Positions 18,483 to 26,153 of a stretch of 64,000 bases of DNA are shown one piece after another. Source of the stretch: Streptomyces varsoviensis (GTDB lineage: Bacteria > Actinomycetota > Actinomycetes > Streptomycetales > Streptomycetaceae). Under the pieces are notes generated by a model, which made no database searches, was not told the origin of the DNA, and saw nothing but the letters and a program-made list of their open reading frames with translations. The DNA lies in the NCBI RefSeq assembly GCF_000718635.1, contig NZ_JOBF01000009.1, positions 124,001 through 188,000 of the forward strand. The letters run 5' to 3'. Position 1 is the first letter of the stretch, and each line of letters opens with the position of its first letter. The position numbers and the translations under genes are program-made.

Positions 18483-18752
18483 TCGGGTGCGCTCGTGGAC
18501 CGGCTGGAGCGCGGCGGCTATGTGACCCGCACCCCCGACCAGCAGGACCGCCGCCGTGTACTCGTCGCCCCCGTCGCGGACCGCGTCGCCCGCGTCACCG
18601 CCGTATGGGACGACCTCGGCCAGTCCTGGCAAGCGCTCCTCGACGGCCACACCGACAGCGAACTCAAGGTGATCGCCCACCACATGCGCCGGGCCTACGA
18701 ACTCGGCCACGCCCAAATGGAACGCCTCCGTTCCCTCCCGAAGCCGGACTGA
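18483..18752 (+). pseudogene. Truncated MarR-family regulator (C-terminal part only)
   Basis: The last ~89 codons of a MarR-type regulator: wing 'GALVDRLERGGYVTRTPDQQDRRRVLV' and the C-terminal dimer helix 'LKVIAHHMRRAYELGHAQMERL'. The N-terminal dimer helix and the recognition helix before 'SGALVDRL' are absent. The open frame continues upstream only as antisense of the NmrA fragment. It cannot encode a functional DNA-binding protein. Paired with the adjacent NmrA remnant. Confidence 0.75.
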
Positions 18753-18857
18753 GGGCCGGCGGAGGCGGGAGGCGTCGGGAGAGGCGATGGTTCGGTCAAG
18801 GCCCGGCCTACGGGAAGGGGGTTGGCCCCGCGCTCCGTGGTGGCGGCCGTGGCGCCG

Positions 18858-19361
18858 TCAGCGGTGGCGGCGGGTGTGCGGGGGCCGGGCCGGCCCGTCG
18901 GAGGGGGCGGGTTCGATGACGCGGGGGCGGACGTGTTCGTAGGCCATGGTCGTCTGCACGTCGGCGACCTCCCGCCGCTCGGTGAGGCGATCGATGACGA
19001 AGGCGTAGACGCCGTTGACGTCCGGGACCGCGATGTGCAGGAGGAAGTCGTAGGGGCCGGAGGTGACGAACATGGCGACGACCTCCGGCAGCCGCTGCGC
19101 CCATTCGCGGAAACCCTCGATGACCGGCCGGGCGGGGGGACGGATGCGTACCGAGATCAGCGCCTGTACGGGCCGTCCGACGGCCTCCAGGTCGAGCGCG
19201 GCGTGGTAGCCGGTGATCAGGCCCCGCTCCCGGAGCAGCCGTACCCGCTCAAGGGAAGTCGACGGGGAGACGCCCGTCTTCGCGGCCAGGTCCCGGTTCG
19301 TCTGCCGTGCATCGTTCTGGAGCTCCCGCAAAAGAGCCCTGTCCACCGAATCAAGTTCCAC
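18858..19361 (-). CDS. Lrp/AsnC family transcriptional regulator
   Basis: A ~167-residue regulator. The N-terminal helix-turn-helix is 'LDSVDRALLRELQNDARQTNRDLAAKTGVSPST', and the RAM ligand-binding domain runs from about residue 65 to 150 ('VVAMFVTSGPYDFLLHIAVPDV'). GTG 19361 is chosen for AAAGGTGA just upstream; an ATG at 19382 is in frame. It is divergent from a DUF2000 gene, a pairing seen repeatedly in actinobacteria, so it probably controls that gene in response to an amino acid. Confidence 0.92.
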   Translation of the reverse strand: MELDSVDRALLRELQNDARQTNRDLAAKTGVSPSTSLERVRLLRERGLITGYHAALDLEAVGRPVQALISVRIRPPARPVIEGFREWAQRLPEVVAMFVTSGPYDFLLHIAVPDVNGVYAFVIDRLTERREVADVQTTMAYEHVRPRVIEPAPSDGPARPPHTRRHR

Positions 19362-19429
19362 GATTTCACCTTTACGGCACATGATGTGCGCTGTGCAGCC
19401 GATCTGATCGCATCAATACCTAGCCTATG

Positions 19430-19441
19430 GCGTCATGACGC
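19430..19441. promoter_or_regulatory. 12-bp palindrome, candidate Lrp-type operator
   Basis: GCGTCATGACGC is perfectly palindromic and lies in the 121-base gap between the divergent lrp-type and DUF2000 genes, about 40 bases before the latter's start. Confidence 0.45.
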
Positions 19442-19482
19442 AACAAAAGCACGGGCATTTCTCGTGCCCAGGAGGAGCAGCC

Positions 19483-19947
19483 GTGTCCGTACCCGAACTG
19501 ACCGCCGACGACATGCGGACCGACCTGTCCACCCGGCAGGCGAAGCTCAAATGGGTGATCGTGATGGACGCCGACCTGCCTGCCGGGCGGCAGGCCAACG
19601 CCGCCGCCTGCATCGCGGCCGGCGTAGGCCGGCACCGCCCCCAACTCTTGGGCGCTGATGCCGAGGACGCCGACGGGTACCGCCACCCGGGGCTGCCTTG
19701 GGCCGGTTGCTCCATCCTGGCCGCCGACACCGCGACGCTGAGCGCCCTGCGCGCCAAGGCGGCCGAGAAGGCGGACGTACTCGTCGTCGACATGCCGGAG
19801 AACGCGCAGAACGTCAGGGTTTACGACCAGTACCTGGAGCAGATCGCGGGGACCAAGGCCGCGGATCTCACCTACTGCGCCGTCAGCCTCCTCGGCCCCC
19901 GCAACCGCGTCGACAAACTCGTGGGGAAGCTCCCGCTGCTCCGCTGA
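19483..19947 (+). CDS. DUF2000 family protein
   Basis: A 154-residue protein of the DUF2000 family (PTH2-like fold): 'KLKWVIVMDADLPAGRQANAAACIAAGVG' at residues 20-48 and 'AGCSILAADTATLSALRAKA' in the middle. The biochemical role is not established. The GTG start has a very strong GGAGGAG site five bases upstream, so expression may be high. Probably regulated by the divergent Lrp/AsnC protein. Confidence 0.88.
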   Translation: MSVPELTADDMRTDLSTRQAKLKWVIVMDADLPAGRQANAAACIAAGVGRHRPQLLGADAEDADGYRHPGLPWAGCSILAADTATLSALRAKAAEKADVLVVDMPENAQNVRVYDQYLEQIAGTKAADLTYCAVSLLGPRNRVDKLVGKLPLLR

Positions 19948-19975
19948 TCACCGACCGCAGGAGGCCGGCCTGCCT

Positions 19976-20115
19976 GCGCCTATGTCTATGCCTATGCCTA
20001 TGCCGATGCCTGCGCCTACGGCAAGCGGGGCCGTGTGCCTGCGCCTACGGCAAGTGGGAGGCTGCGCCTCCGCCTACGCCCACGGCAAGCGGGGGACTGT
20101 GCTCCCGCCTACGGC
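19976..20115. repeat. CCTATG hexamer array and four imperfect GCGCCTACGGCAAG units
   Basis: The region begins with CTATG(T/C/G)C-type hexamers (19980-20009). It continues with related units containing GCGCCTACGGCAAGCGGG at about 20012, 20041, 20072 and 20105. It runs from the DUF2000 stop into the 3' end of the convergent TetR gene. Confidence 0.7.
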
Positions 20116-20696
20116 AGGCGCAGGCCGGTCAGGAGGAGTTCGACCATGCGGCGGGCGTCGTACCGCGGCTCGTCGGCGCCGATGCAGAGGTTGCCGACGC
20201 CGAACATCAGCTCCAGGGCCGCGATGTCGGAGCGGATCTCGCCCGCCTCGGCGGCGGCCTTGAGCAGGCCTGCGCAGACCGGTACGAGGCGGTCGAGGAA
20301 GTAGGCGTGCAGAGTCGAGAAGGTGGGGTCGTCGGAGCGCAGCGCCTCGGCCAGGCCGTGCTTGGTGACGAGGAAGTCGACGAAGAGGTCCACCCACCGC
20401 GTCAGGGCGGTGTACGGCGACGGGCTGTTCGCCAGCAGGTGGGGGCCCGCCTCGGCGCATGCCTCCACCTGGTGCCGGTACACGGCGACGACCAGGTCCG
20501 CCCGGGTGGGGAAGTGGCGGTAGATCGTGCCGACCCCGACGCCCGCCTTGCTCGCGATGTCGCGCACCGGCGCGTCGACGCCGGAGGCGACGAAGGCCGC
20601 CGCGGCCGCTTCCAGCAGGGTCTTCTCGTTACGCCGGGCGTCGGCGCGCTTCCGAGGCGCCGGTGATCCTGATGCGTTGCCGCTGCTGCCGGTCAC
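20109..20696 (-). CDS. TetR/AcrR family transcriptional regulator
   Basis: A 195-residue TetR regulator of the YxaF/AcrR-like class common in Streptomyces. The helix-turn-helix at about residues 38-65 is 'VRDIASKAGVGVGTIYRHFPTRADLVVAVYRH'. The C-terminal domain ('FMVGVGNLCIGADEPRYDARRMVELLLTGL'-like ending) matches regulators of drug or oxidoreductase genes. Two palindromes just upstream are obvious operators, so it is autoregulated. No divergent target gene is intact nearby: the sequence beyond the operators is the 3' end of a P450 gene. Confidence 0.92.
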   Translation of the reverse strand: MTGSSGNASGSPAPRKRADARRNEKTLLEAAAAAFVASGVDAPVRDIASKAGVGVGTIYRHFPTRADLVVAVYRHQVEACAEAGPHLLANSPSPYTALTRWVDLFVDFLVTKHGLAEALRSDDPTFSTLHAYFLDRLVPVCAGLLKAAAEAGEIRSDIAALELMFGVGNLCIGADEPRYDARRMVELLLTGLRLP

Positions 20697-20732
20697 TGCG
20701 CTGAAACTCCCATTCGCTCACCCCTTGCCAAT

Positions 20733-20774
20733 CGGAACCAGGTTCCGTATATTTCAAATCGGAACGCGGTTCCG
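20733..20774. promoter_or_regulatory. Tandem TetR operators
   Basis: CGGAACCAGGTTCCG (20733-20747) is a perfect 7+1+7 palindrome, and CGGAACGCGGTTCCG (20760-20774) is a second copy with one mismatch. The centres are 27 bp apart. They lie 37 bases upstream of the TetR start codon and look like two dimer-binding sites. Confidence 0.8.
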
Positions 20775-20912
20775 TCTGGCCATGATGGCAGATGGCGGGC
20801 CGGCTGTCCCGTGCCCAGTTTCGTACGTCGCTCAGGCTTCTTTCGAGGAGGGGTGGCCTTGTTTCTTTCACGGAGTGCGCTGCTTCTCGCGAGCAGGCTC
20901 CCGCTCCCGTTC

Positions 20913-22559
20913 CTACTCTGCTGGGGACTGGGACTGGGACTGGTGGGGCTCGGGTTCAGTGCCGACATCGGCATCGTCATCGGACTTGGCATCGTCATCG
21001 GATTCGGCATCGGACTCGGGCTCGGTCTGAGGCCCGGCGTCGGCGGCGCTGGGCGCCGATGGCAGATCCCGTGGCCGCACGGTCATCCGGATGCCGTCCT
21101 TCGCCCACAGTACGAACCGCTCCACTGGCGTCACCTCGTGCCCGGGCGCGGGCCGAAAGCGCAGGCGCTTAAGGAGGACGGCCAGGACGAGCTGGGCCTC
21201 GACCGTGGCGAGGGCCGCGCCCTCGCAGCCGCGCGGACCGATGCCGAAGGGCACGTACGCGAGCCGCGGGCGCTTGGCCACCTCCTGCGGCGTGAACCGC
21301 TCAGGGTCGAACCGCTCCGGCTCGGGCCAGTAGCGGGGGTTCAGGTGCACCGCCCAGAAGGGGTAGAACACCGTGGTCCCGGCGGCGAGTTGGTACGGGC
21401 CGAGGGCCATGTCCTCGGTCGTCTCACGCGCGCCGTACGGGCCCGGTGGGAACAGTCGCATCGACTCCTTGAGCACCATGTCCAGGTACGTGAGCAGGCG
21501 CAGGTCGCCGTAGTCGGGCGCGGCGCGCCCGCCGAGCACGTCGTCCAGTTCAGCGGCCACGCGGTCCGCCGCCTCGGGGTGGCGGCCCAGCAGATGCAGC
21601 GTCCACGACACGGCGACCCCGGTGGTGTGATGCGCGGCGAGCAGCGTCACCATCACCGTGTCCCGGATGCGCGCCGGGCTCTCTCCGGCCTCCACCATCG
21701 CGCCGATCAGGTCGCTGCGGTCCGTACGCCCGCTGGTGCGGTGCGCAGCCACTACACGGTCGACCGTGTCCCGCAGAAACGCGAGCGCCTCCTCGGCCCG
21801 CTCCGCCGAGCGCGGGTCCTCGCGGGGCACCTGGTAGAGGCGTCCAAGGTGCTCGGTGAGCACTGCCTCGAACGCCGCGACGAGGCGATCGGCGTCCGGG
21901 CCGCCGCTCGCGTCAGCGCCGGCACCCCCGACCGTAGGGGCACCCCTGTCGGTACGGGCGACCCTGACCGTACGAGCGCCGGTGTCCATACGGGCGCCCG
22001 GGCCCGTACCGTCGCCCGGGCCTGTACCGCCGTCCGGGCCCGTACCGCCGTCCGGGCCCATACCGTCGTCCGAGTCCGTACGGCCGTCCGCGCCGCCGAA
22101 CGCGAATCCGCAGATCATGCGGAGCGACAGCGCGGTCAACTCCTTCTGCAACTCGATGGGTTCACCGCCGCCCCGCTCGGCCCAGCGATCCGCGACCTCC
22201 TGGGCCAGCTCCGTGAAGCGGGCGAAGTGTCGCTCGTGGGAGGGGCGTCCGGCCAGTACGGAGAGGAGGAGCCGGCGCCACGGGGTGTGCTCGTCGGCGG
22301 GGAGTACCTGGAGGTTGCCCGCTTCGCACAGCGGGTCCAGGAAAGCGAAGAGTTCTTCGGGGCGCTTGTCGATGTGCGCCGTGGCTTCGAGGAGTACGGG
22401 ATCGGCGACCGATACGGCCGTGTCCGCGCCCGGAAGCTGGAAGCGTACGACGGGGCCGTACGTGTTGTGCAGGAGCAACTGGTACCGGTGGAGCCCACCC
22501 GCCGCGGCGACGGCGCCCCGTCCGCCGTCCTCCTGACGCTCGGGTCCGGGAATGCGCAT
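20913..22559 (-). CDS. Cytochrome P450 with low-complexity insert and acidic tail
   Basis: A 548-residue P450; bacterial P450s usually have about 400-460 residues. The heme loop is 'PFGIGPRGCEG' (Cys 445), the ExxR motif 'KESMR' (364-368), and the I-helix 'LLAAHHTTG' has the HHT form seen in CYP51-like proteins instead of GxD/ET. Residues ~157-222 are a Gly/Asp/Thr-rich insert from an 18-bp tandem repeat. Residues ~500-548 are an acidic Ser/Asp/Glu/Gln tail, also repeat-derived. ATG 22559 has an AGGAGG site seven bases upstream. No ferredoxin gene is adjacent, and the substrate is unknown. Confidence 0.93.
   Translation of the reverse strand: MRIPGPERQEDGGRGAVAAAGGLHRYQLLLHNTYGPVVRFQLPGADTAVSVADPVLLEATAHIDKRPEELFAFLDPLCEAGNLQVLPADEHTPWRRLLLSVLAGRPSHERHFARFTELAQEVADRWAERGGGEPIELQKELTALSLRMICGFAFGGADGRTDSDDGMGPDGGTGPDGGTGPGDGTGPGARMDTGARTVRVARTDRGAPTVGGAGADASGGPDADRLVAAFEAVLTEHLGRLYQVPREDPRSAERAEEALAFLRDTVDRVVAAHRTSGRTDRSDLIGAMVEAGESPARIRDTVMVTLLAAHHTTGVAVSWTLHLLGRHPEAADRVAAELDDVLGGRAAPDYGDLRLLTYLDMVLKESMRLFPPGPYGARETTEDMALGPYQLAAGTTVFYPFWAVHLNPRYWPEPERFDPERFTPQEVAKRPRLAYVPFGIGPRGCEGAALATVEAQLVLAVLLKRLRFRPAPGHEVTPVERFVLWAKDGIRMTVRPRDLPSAPSAADAGPQTEPESDAESDDDAKSDDDADVGTEPEPHQSQSQSPAE
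20970..21020. repeat. 18-bp in-frame repeat encoding the P450 acidic tail
   Basis: GGCATCGTCATCGGACTT (20970-20987) is repeated with minor changes at 20988-21005 and partly after. On the coding strand it gives Ser-Asp-Asp-Asp-Ala units near the P450 C-terminus. Confidence 0.8.
21993..22082. repeat. 18-bp in-frame repeat inside the P450 gene, 5 copies
   Basis: Units of the GCCGTCCGGGCCCGTACC type begin at 21993, 22011, 22029, 22047 and 22065. On the coding strand they read as Asp-Gly-Gly-Thr-Gly-Pro-like hexapeptides (P450 residues ~160-190). Confidence 0.85.
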
Positions 22560-22785
22560 GCCGGTGCCTCCTGTCCGGGGCCCGCCCGTGTCTGTGCCGA
22601 CGGGCCTCGCAGCCCGGCCCGTACCCGCCAGTCTGCCCCGGTGCGCGCCTTCCGTCCCGCGGCGTGCCGCCCCGCCGCCCGTACGTGCCAGACTCGGCCT
22701 GAAGGGTCCGGCCGGGCGGCGGGAGCGCCGGCGGGCTGTCCGACGGCCCGCCTGGTCTGTCCGGCGGCCGGAACGGGGAGGTCCC

Positions 22786-23130
22786 ATGGGCGGGGGCGAT
22801 CCGCACATCCATGTCGAGACGAACGTGGTCCGCGCCGAGGCCGCTACCCGCGATGTGCTGGCTGCCACCTTCGGCCTGGTCGGCGATCTGCCGAGCGTCG
22901 TCACCACCGGTTGCGGGCTGCGCGTGCCGTACGCCATGACCTCGTCGCGCCCCGACCGCGTCACCTGTCTCGCCTGTCGGGAATACGCGCACCACACGCA
23001 CCTGCGCTTCGCGGGGGAGGTCGAACGACTGAGCCGTATGCCTGGGTCGATCTTCAGCCCAGCTCAGGGAAGGCTGGCCGCAGAGCGGCACCGCGCCCTC
23101 GCGCGGGAGTTCTCCGACGGGGAGGGATAA
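22786..23130 (+). CDS. Hypothetical protein with a CxxC, 114 aa
   Basis: A 114-residue protein starting 'MGGGDPHIHVETNVVRAE', with a single CLAC motif in 'VTCLACREYAHHTHLRF' followed by a His cluster, which could be a small metal-binding site. ATG 22786 has a GGGGAGG ribosome site. It is divergent from the P450 gene with 226 bases between the starts. I believe similar proteins occur in other streptomycetes but cannot name a family. Function unknown. Confidence 0.7.
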   Translation: MGGGDPHIHVETNVVRAEAATRDVLAATFGLVGDLPSVVTTGCGLRVPYAMTSSRPDRVTCLACREYAHHTHLRFAGEVERLSRMPGSIFSPAQGRLAAERHRALAREFSDGEG

Positions 23131-23205
23131 GCGGCGACCGGCGTCAACTCCTAGTAAGAAAGGGGTGTTTCACCACACCAGTCAGTGGGAGGAACCGGCA
23201 GCGAC

Positions 23206-24150
23206 TCAGCGAGCCGCGGAGCGGTCGAAGGCGCGGCGGTAGGCGGTGGGGGTGGTGTCGAGGGCGCGCCGGAAGTGCAGGCGCAGATTGGCGGCGGTGC
23301 CGAGCCCGCAGTCGCGTGCCACCCGGTCGATCGGGTGGTCCGTGGTCTCCAAGAGTTCGCGCGCCTTGCCGAGACGGGCGTTGAGGAGCCACTGCAAGGG
23401 GGTCGTGCCCGTCTCCTCGGTGAAGCGGCGCATGAAGGTGCGCTGCGAGAGGCCGGCGTGCCGGGCGAGTACGGGCAGGGTGAGCGGTTCGTCGAGCCGG
23501 TGCAGGGCCCAGCCGCGGGTGTCGGAGAGCGAGGTCTTGCCGGCGACCGGGACTGGGGCCGGCACGTACTGGGCCTGCCCGCCGTCGCGGTGCGGAGCGG
23601 CCACCAGCCCGCGGGCGATCTCGTTGGCCGCACCCGCGCCCAGGTCGCGGCGGACGATGTGCAGGCACAGGTCGATGCCGCAGCAGACGCCGGCCGAGGT
23701 GAGCACGTCGCCCTCGTCGACGTAGAGCACGTCGCGGTCGACCGTGACGGCCGGGAAGTCCCGTTCCAGGTCGTCGATGTGCTTCCAGTGGGTCGTGGCG
23801 TGCAGCCCGTCCAGTACGCCCGCCGCGGCCAGCACGAAGGCTCCCGTGCAGATCGACACCACGCGCCGGCCTCGGTCGCGGGCCTCGGCCAGGATGTCGA
23901 GCACGGCGTCCGGCGCCCGGACGAGCGGATCGTAGCCCGGCACGATCACGGTGTCGGCGGCGCGTACCTGCTCCATGTCCCCGTCGGCGACCAGGGTGAA
24001 GCCCGCGGTGGTGGCCGCCTTCTTGCCGGGCGCGCACACGGTCATCTCGTAGGGGGTCTCGGGGCGGGAGTTGAAGATCTGCGTCGGGATTCCCAGGTCG
24101 AGCGGGGTGACCCCGTCCAGCGCCAGGACCGCGACTCGATGAGTTGCCAT
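23206..24150 (-). CDS. GlxA-family transcriptional regulator (DJ-1/PfpI + AraC)
   Basis: A 314-residue regulator with an N-terminal DJ-1/PfpI-like domain (about 1-190) and a C-terminal AraC double helix-turn-helix (about 215-310). The PfpI elbow is 'VVSICTGAFVLAAAGVLDG' with its Cys retained; such domains usually sense a ligand rather than act as enzymes. AraC motifs are 'LPVLARHAGLSQRTFMRRFTEETG' and 'IDRVARDCGLGTAANLRLHFRRAL'. It is divergent from an HD-domain gene and a RidA gene, its probable targets. Confidence 0.93.
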   Translation of the reverse strand: MATHRVAVLALDGVTPLDLGIPTQIFNSRPETPYEMTVCAPGKKAATTAGFTLVADGDMEQVRAADTVIVPGYDPLVRAPDAVLDILAEARDRGRRVVSICTGAFVLAAAGVLDGLHATTHWKHIDDLERDFPAVTVDRDVLYVDEGDVLTSAGVCCGIDLCLHIVRRDLGAGAANEIARGLVAAPHRDGGQAQYVPAPVPVAGKTSLSDTRGWALHRLDEPLTLPVLARHAGLSQRTFMRRFTEETGTTPLQWLLNARLGKARELLETTDHPIDRVARDCGLGTAANLRLHFRRALDTTPTAYRRAFDRSAAR

Positions 24151-24156
24151 GGCAAT

Positions 24157-24187
24157 ATCCTAACGAAGAGAGGTATTTTTGCCTCTC
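24157..24187. promoter_or_regulatory. GlxA promoter -10 and GAGAGG/CCTCTC palindrome
   Basis: On the minus strand TAGGAT (24157-24162) is a good -10, only seven bases from the GlxA ATG, so this transcript may be nearly leaderless. GAGAGG (24168-24173) and CCTCTC (24182-24187) form an inverted repeat over the -35 position, a likely operator between the divergent genes. Confidence 0.5.
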
Positions 24188-24220
24188 GCCAGGTCAGCGG
24201 CGTGCGGCCAGGCTGAAGGC

Positions 24221-24895
24221 ATGACCGAATCCCCCTATGCGGCGCCCGCCGACATGATCGCGCTGCCGAGCACGCCGCTCGCCGGCGCCATCGTGAACCT
24301 CGTCCGGCCGGTGGCAACGCCGTCCGTGTTCAACCACAGCATCCGCACCTATCTGTTCGCGCGGTTCGTGGCGCCCCGCCTCGGCCTGGTCGCCGGCGAC
24401 GACTACGACGACGACCTGCTGTTCGCCGCGTGCGCGATGCACGACCTCGGCGTGGCGTCGGACAGTCCGCACCGGGAGCGGTTCGAGGTCGAGGGGGCCG
24501 ACCGGGCCGCCGCGTTCCTCACCGAACGCGGAGTGTCCGCGGCCGACGCCGACCAGGTCTGGCAGGCCATCGCCCTGCACACCTCGCCCGGCATCGCCGA
24601 ACGCCGCGGCACGCTGTGCGTGCTCGTCCGCGAAGGGCTTGCCCTCGACTTCGGCGGCCCCATGGGCCCCGGCCACATCGCCGCCGTCACCGACGAGCAG
24701 GCCGACGCCGTGCACGGCGCGTACCCGCGGCTGGACATGGCCCGCTCACTCATCGACGCGATCACCGCGCAGGCCGCGAAAGACCCGAAGAACGCGCCCC
24801 GTTACACCATCCCCGGCGAATTCCTCCGCGAACGCGAGACGTACGGCCGTACCCGGATGGAACAGGCCTGCCGCTCGTCCCGCTGGGGCAACTGA
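24221..24895 (+). CDS. HD-domain hydrolase, cyanamide hydratase-like
   Basis: A 224-residue HD-superfamily protein. Probable metal ligands are His in 'FNHSIRTYLFARF', the HD pair in 'CAMHDLGVAS', and His in 'AIALHTSPGIAERRG'. Overall similarity is to the cyanamide-hydratase-like HD subfamily, which acts on small nitriles or related nitrogen compounds, but the substrate here is not known. It lies 14 bases upstream of a RidA gene and divergent from GlxA, suggesting a small catabolic or detoxification operon. Confidence 0.85.
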   Translation: MTESPYAAPADMIALPSTPLAGAIVNLVRPVATPSVFNHSIRTYLFARFVAPRLGLVAGDDYDDDLLFAACAMHDLGVASDSPHRERFEVEGADRAAAFLTERGVSAADADQVWQAIALHTSPGIAERRGTLCVLVREGLALDFGGPMGPGHIAAVTDEQADAVHGAYPRLDMARSLIDAITAQAAKDPKNAPRYTIPGEFLRERETYGRTRMEQACRSSRWGN

Positions 24896-24909
24896 AAGGA
24901 CATACCGCA

Positions 24910-25332
24910 ATGACCACCCACACCGTCGAGGTCCCCGAGGGCAACGCCGTCTTCGGGACCACCACCAGTGCCTTTGCGAGCTTCGGCTATTCCGCGGCCG
25001 TTCGCGCGCACGGCCTCCTGTTCATCGCGGGAACAATCGGCCGCCGCGCCGACGGCACCATTCCCGAAACCATCGAGGAGCAGACCGAGATCGCCATCCG
25101 AAAGATCGAGGAGATCCTCCGGCTGGAAAACCTCGACCTATCCGCCCTCGTCGACATCACCAGCTACCACGTCGACATCCACCAGCACCTGTCCGGCTTC
25201 TCCGAGGCCAAGGGGCGCCTGATCAAGGCGCCATTTCCCACCTGGACGATCATCGGAGTCACCGGCCTGGCCAGCCCGGGCCTCCTTGTAGAAATCCGCG
25301 CCACCGCCGCCTACCCCGACGCCAGTCGGTAG
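24910..25332 (+). CDS. RidA/YjgF/YER057c family protein
   Basis: A 140-residue RidA-like protein. The strand 'GLLFIAGTIGRRADGTIPETIEEQTEIAIRKIEEIL' and 'VDITSYHVDI' are typical. The RidA catalytic Arg region is present as 'LLVEIRATAAYP' (Arg in EIRA). RidA enzymes hydrolyse reactive enamine/imine intermediates to ketones and ammonia. Its operon position after an HD hydrolase suggests it clears or finishes an amine product. A strong hairpin follows the stop. Confidence 0.88.
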   Translation: MTTHTVEVPEGNAVFGTTTSAFASFGYSAAVRAHGLLFIAGTIGRRADGTIPETIEEQTEIAIRKIEEILRLENLDLSALVDITSYHVDIHQHLSGFSEAKGRLIKAPFPTWTIIGVTGLASPGLLVEIRATAAYPDASR

Positions 25333-25337
25333 CCCAC

Positions 25338-25366
25338 CCCTGGGCCCGGCCCGGCCGGGCCCAGGG
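25338..25366 (+). terminator. Strong hairpin after RidA gene
   Basis: CCCTGGGCCCGG (25338-25349) pairs perfectly with CCGGGCCCAGGG (25355-25366) across a five-base loop, starting five bases past the RidA stop. There is no U-tract, as usual for high-GC actinobacterial terminators. Confidence 0.8.
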
Positions 25367-25424
25367 CCCGTCACGTCGGCCGCCGTGTCGGCGCTTTCGC
25401 CCGCCCCCTGGGTCAGGACCCCTG

Positions 25425-25661
25425 TCAGGGGCGCGGCACCCGGACGTTCCCGGCCTTGATGCCGAGCACGAGCGTGCTGAGCGCCGCGCGGTTGGTCGAG
25501 ACCACGTTCGCGGGGGTTTCACTTTCTCGAAGGGCTGCGGTGCTTCCCGTTGCCGCGATCTCGATGCAGTTGTTGCCTCCCTCAAGTCCAGCCGTGCGCG
25601 GAAGTTGGCGAGTTGGGCGGGGGAGTCGAAGAACTCGCCCGCTCGTCAAAGCGCGCCCCAC
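25425..25661 (-). pseudogene. DUF397 domain remnant
   Basis: Minus-strand residues 'EGGNNCIEIAATGSTAALRESETPANVVSTNRAALSTLVLGIKAG' are a DUF397 domain, the small partner often encoded beside helix-turn-helix/DUF5753 regulators and RsbW-like ATPases in Streptomyces. The domain's usual tryptophan-lysine-Ser-Ser-Tyr start is missing; upstream in this frame the sequence is Arg/Pro-rich, while another frame reads 'EFFDSPAQLANFRARLD', so a frameshift is likely. The helix-turn-helix partner is absent. Confidence 0.55.
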
Positions 25662-25689
25662 TCAAGGAGGCGCCTCGGGAGGACTGAAG

Positions 25690-26013
25690 ATGTTCCGGAT
25701 TCCCCGCACGCCGCCGATCACCCTGTCCCCATCCCGTTCACCGAACCCTGGCAGTACGAGCTGGGGTTTCCGTGTGATCCGCGGGGGCCGCGCATTGCCA
25801 GGGACGCGCTGCGGGCGATCTTGGACGCGCATGAGCTGGCTGAACTCCGTTACCGTGCGGAGCTGTTGACGTGTGGTGGCCGACCGGTGGGGCGCGTGTG
25901 CCATAGGGGGCGGGGCGGATGGGCCCGGCGGCAAGACCGTCTGGTTCGAACTCGCCCTCGCCGGCGGCCCGGTTCCTCCCGGCCCTGCCCTCTCCTCCGC
26001 CCTCGCCGCCTGA
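25690..26013 (+). pseudogene. Decayed RsbW-like ATP-binding protein (HATPase_c)
   Basis: An ATG at 25690 with a GGAGG site seven bases upstream begins a frame that does not match. After an apparent frameshift the next frame reads 'PIPFTEPWQYELGFPCDPRG' and 'PRIARDALRAILDAHELAEL', the N-terminal part of Streptomyces anti-sigma-type ATPases. The catalytic middle (N-box and G-boxes) is deleted. The normal C-terminal ending 'GGKTVWFELALAGGP' reappears in the original frame and stops at 26013. At least two indels; not functional. With the DUF397 fragment it marks a lost regulatory cluster. Confidence 0.65.
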
Positions 26014-26153
26014 GGGGCTTGGCCCTGTCGGTCGTACATCGGTGGGTATCGGGGCGGCGTCGGTCGGCTGTCGGGATGGAGTCCGAACCTTGCCGGAGAG
26101 CCTGCCGGGCGACCGCCCGGCCGGTGTGCGACAGGCAAGGGAGCACGCATCAC

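Noticed and set aside
18219..18752. Full-length gene from ATG 18219 including the MarR part
   Set aside because: The first ~88 codons are antisense of an NmrA gene; only the last part resembles MarR, so it is a truncated gene.
21169..21175. TAA on the plus strand inside the P450 gene, a possible TTA codon
   Set aside because: Reading the coding frame gives CTT AAG, so no TTA codon is present.
20811..23384. Long plus-strand open frame (857 codons) antisense to the P450 gene with a hydrophobic Gly-Ile start
   Set aside because: It is the complement of the P450, which has heme, ExxR and I-helix motifs. The hydrophobic run is the complement of the acidic-tail repeat. High GC alone explains the lack of stops.
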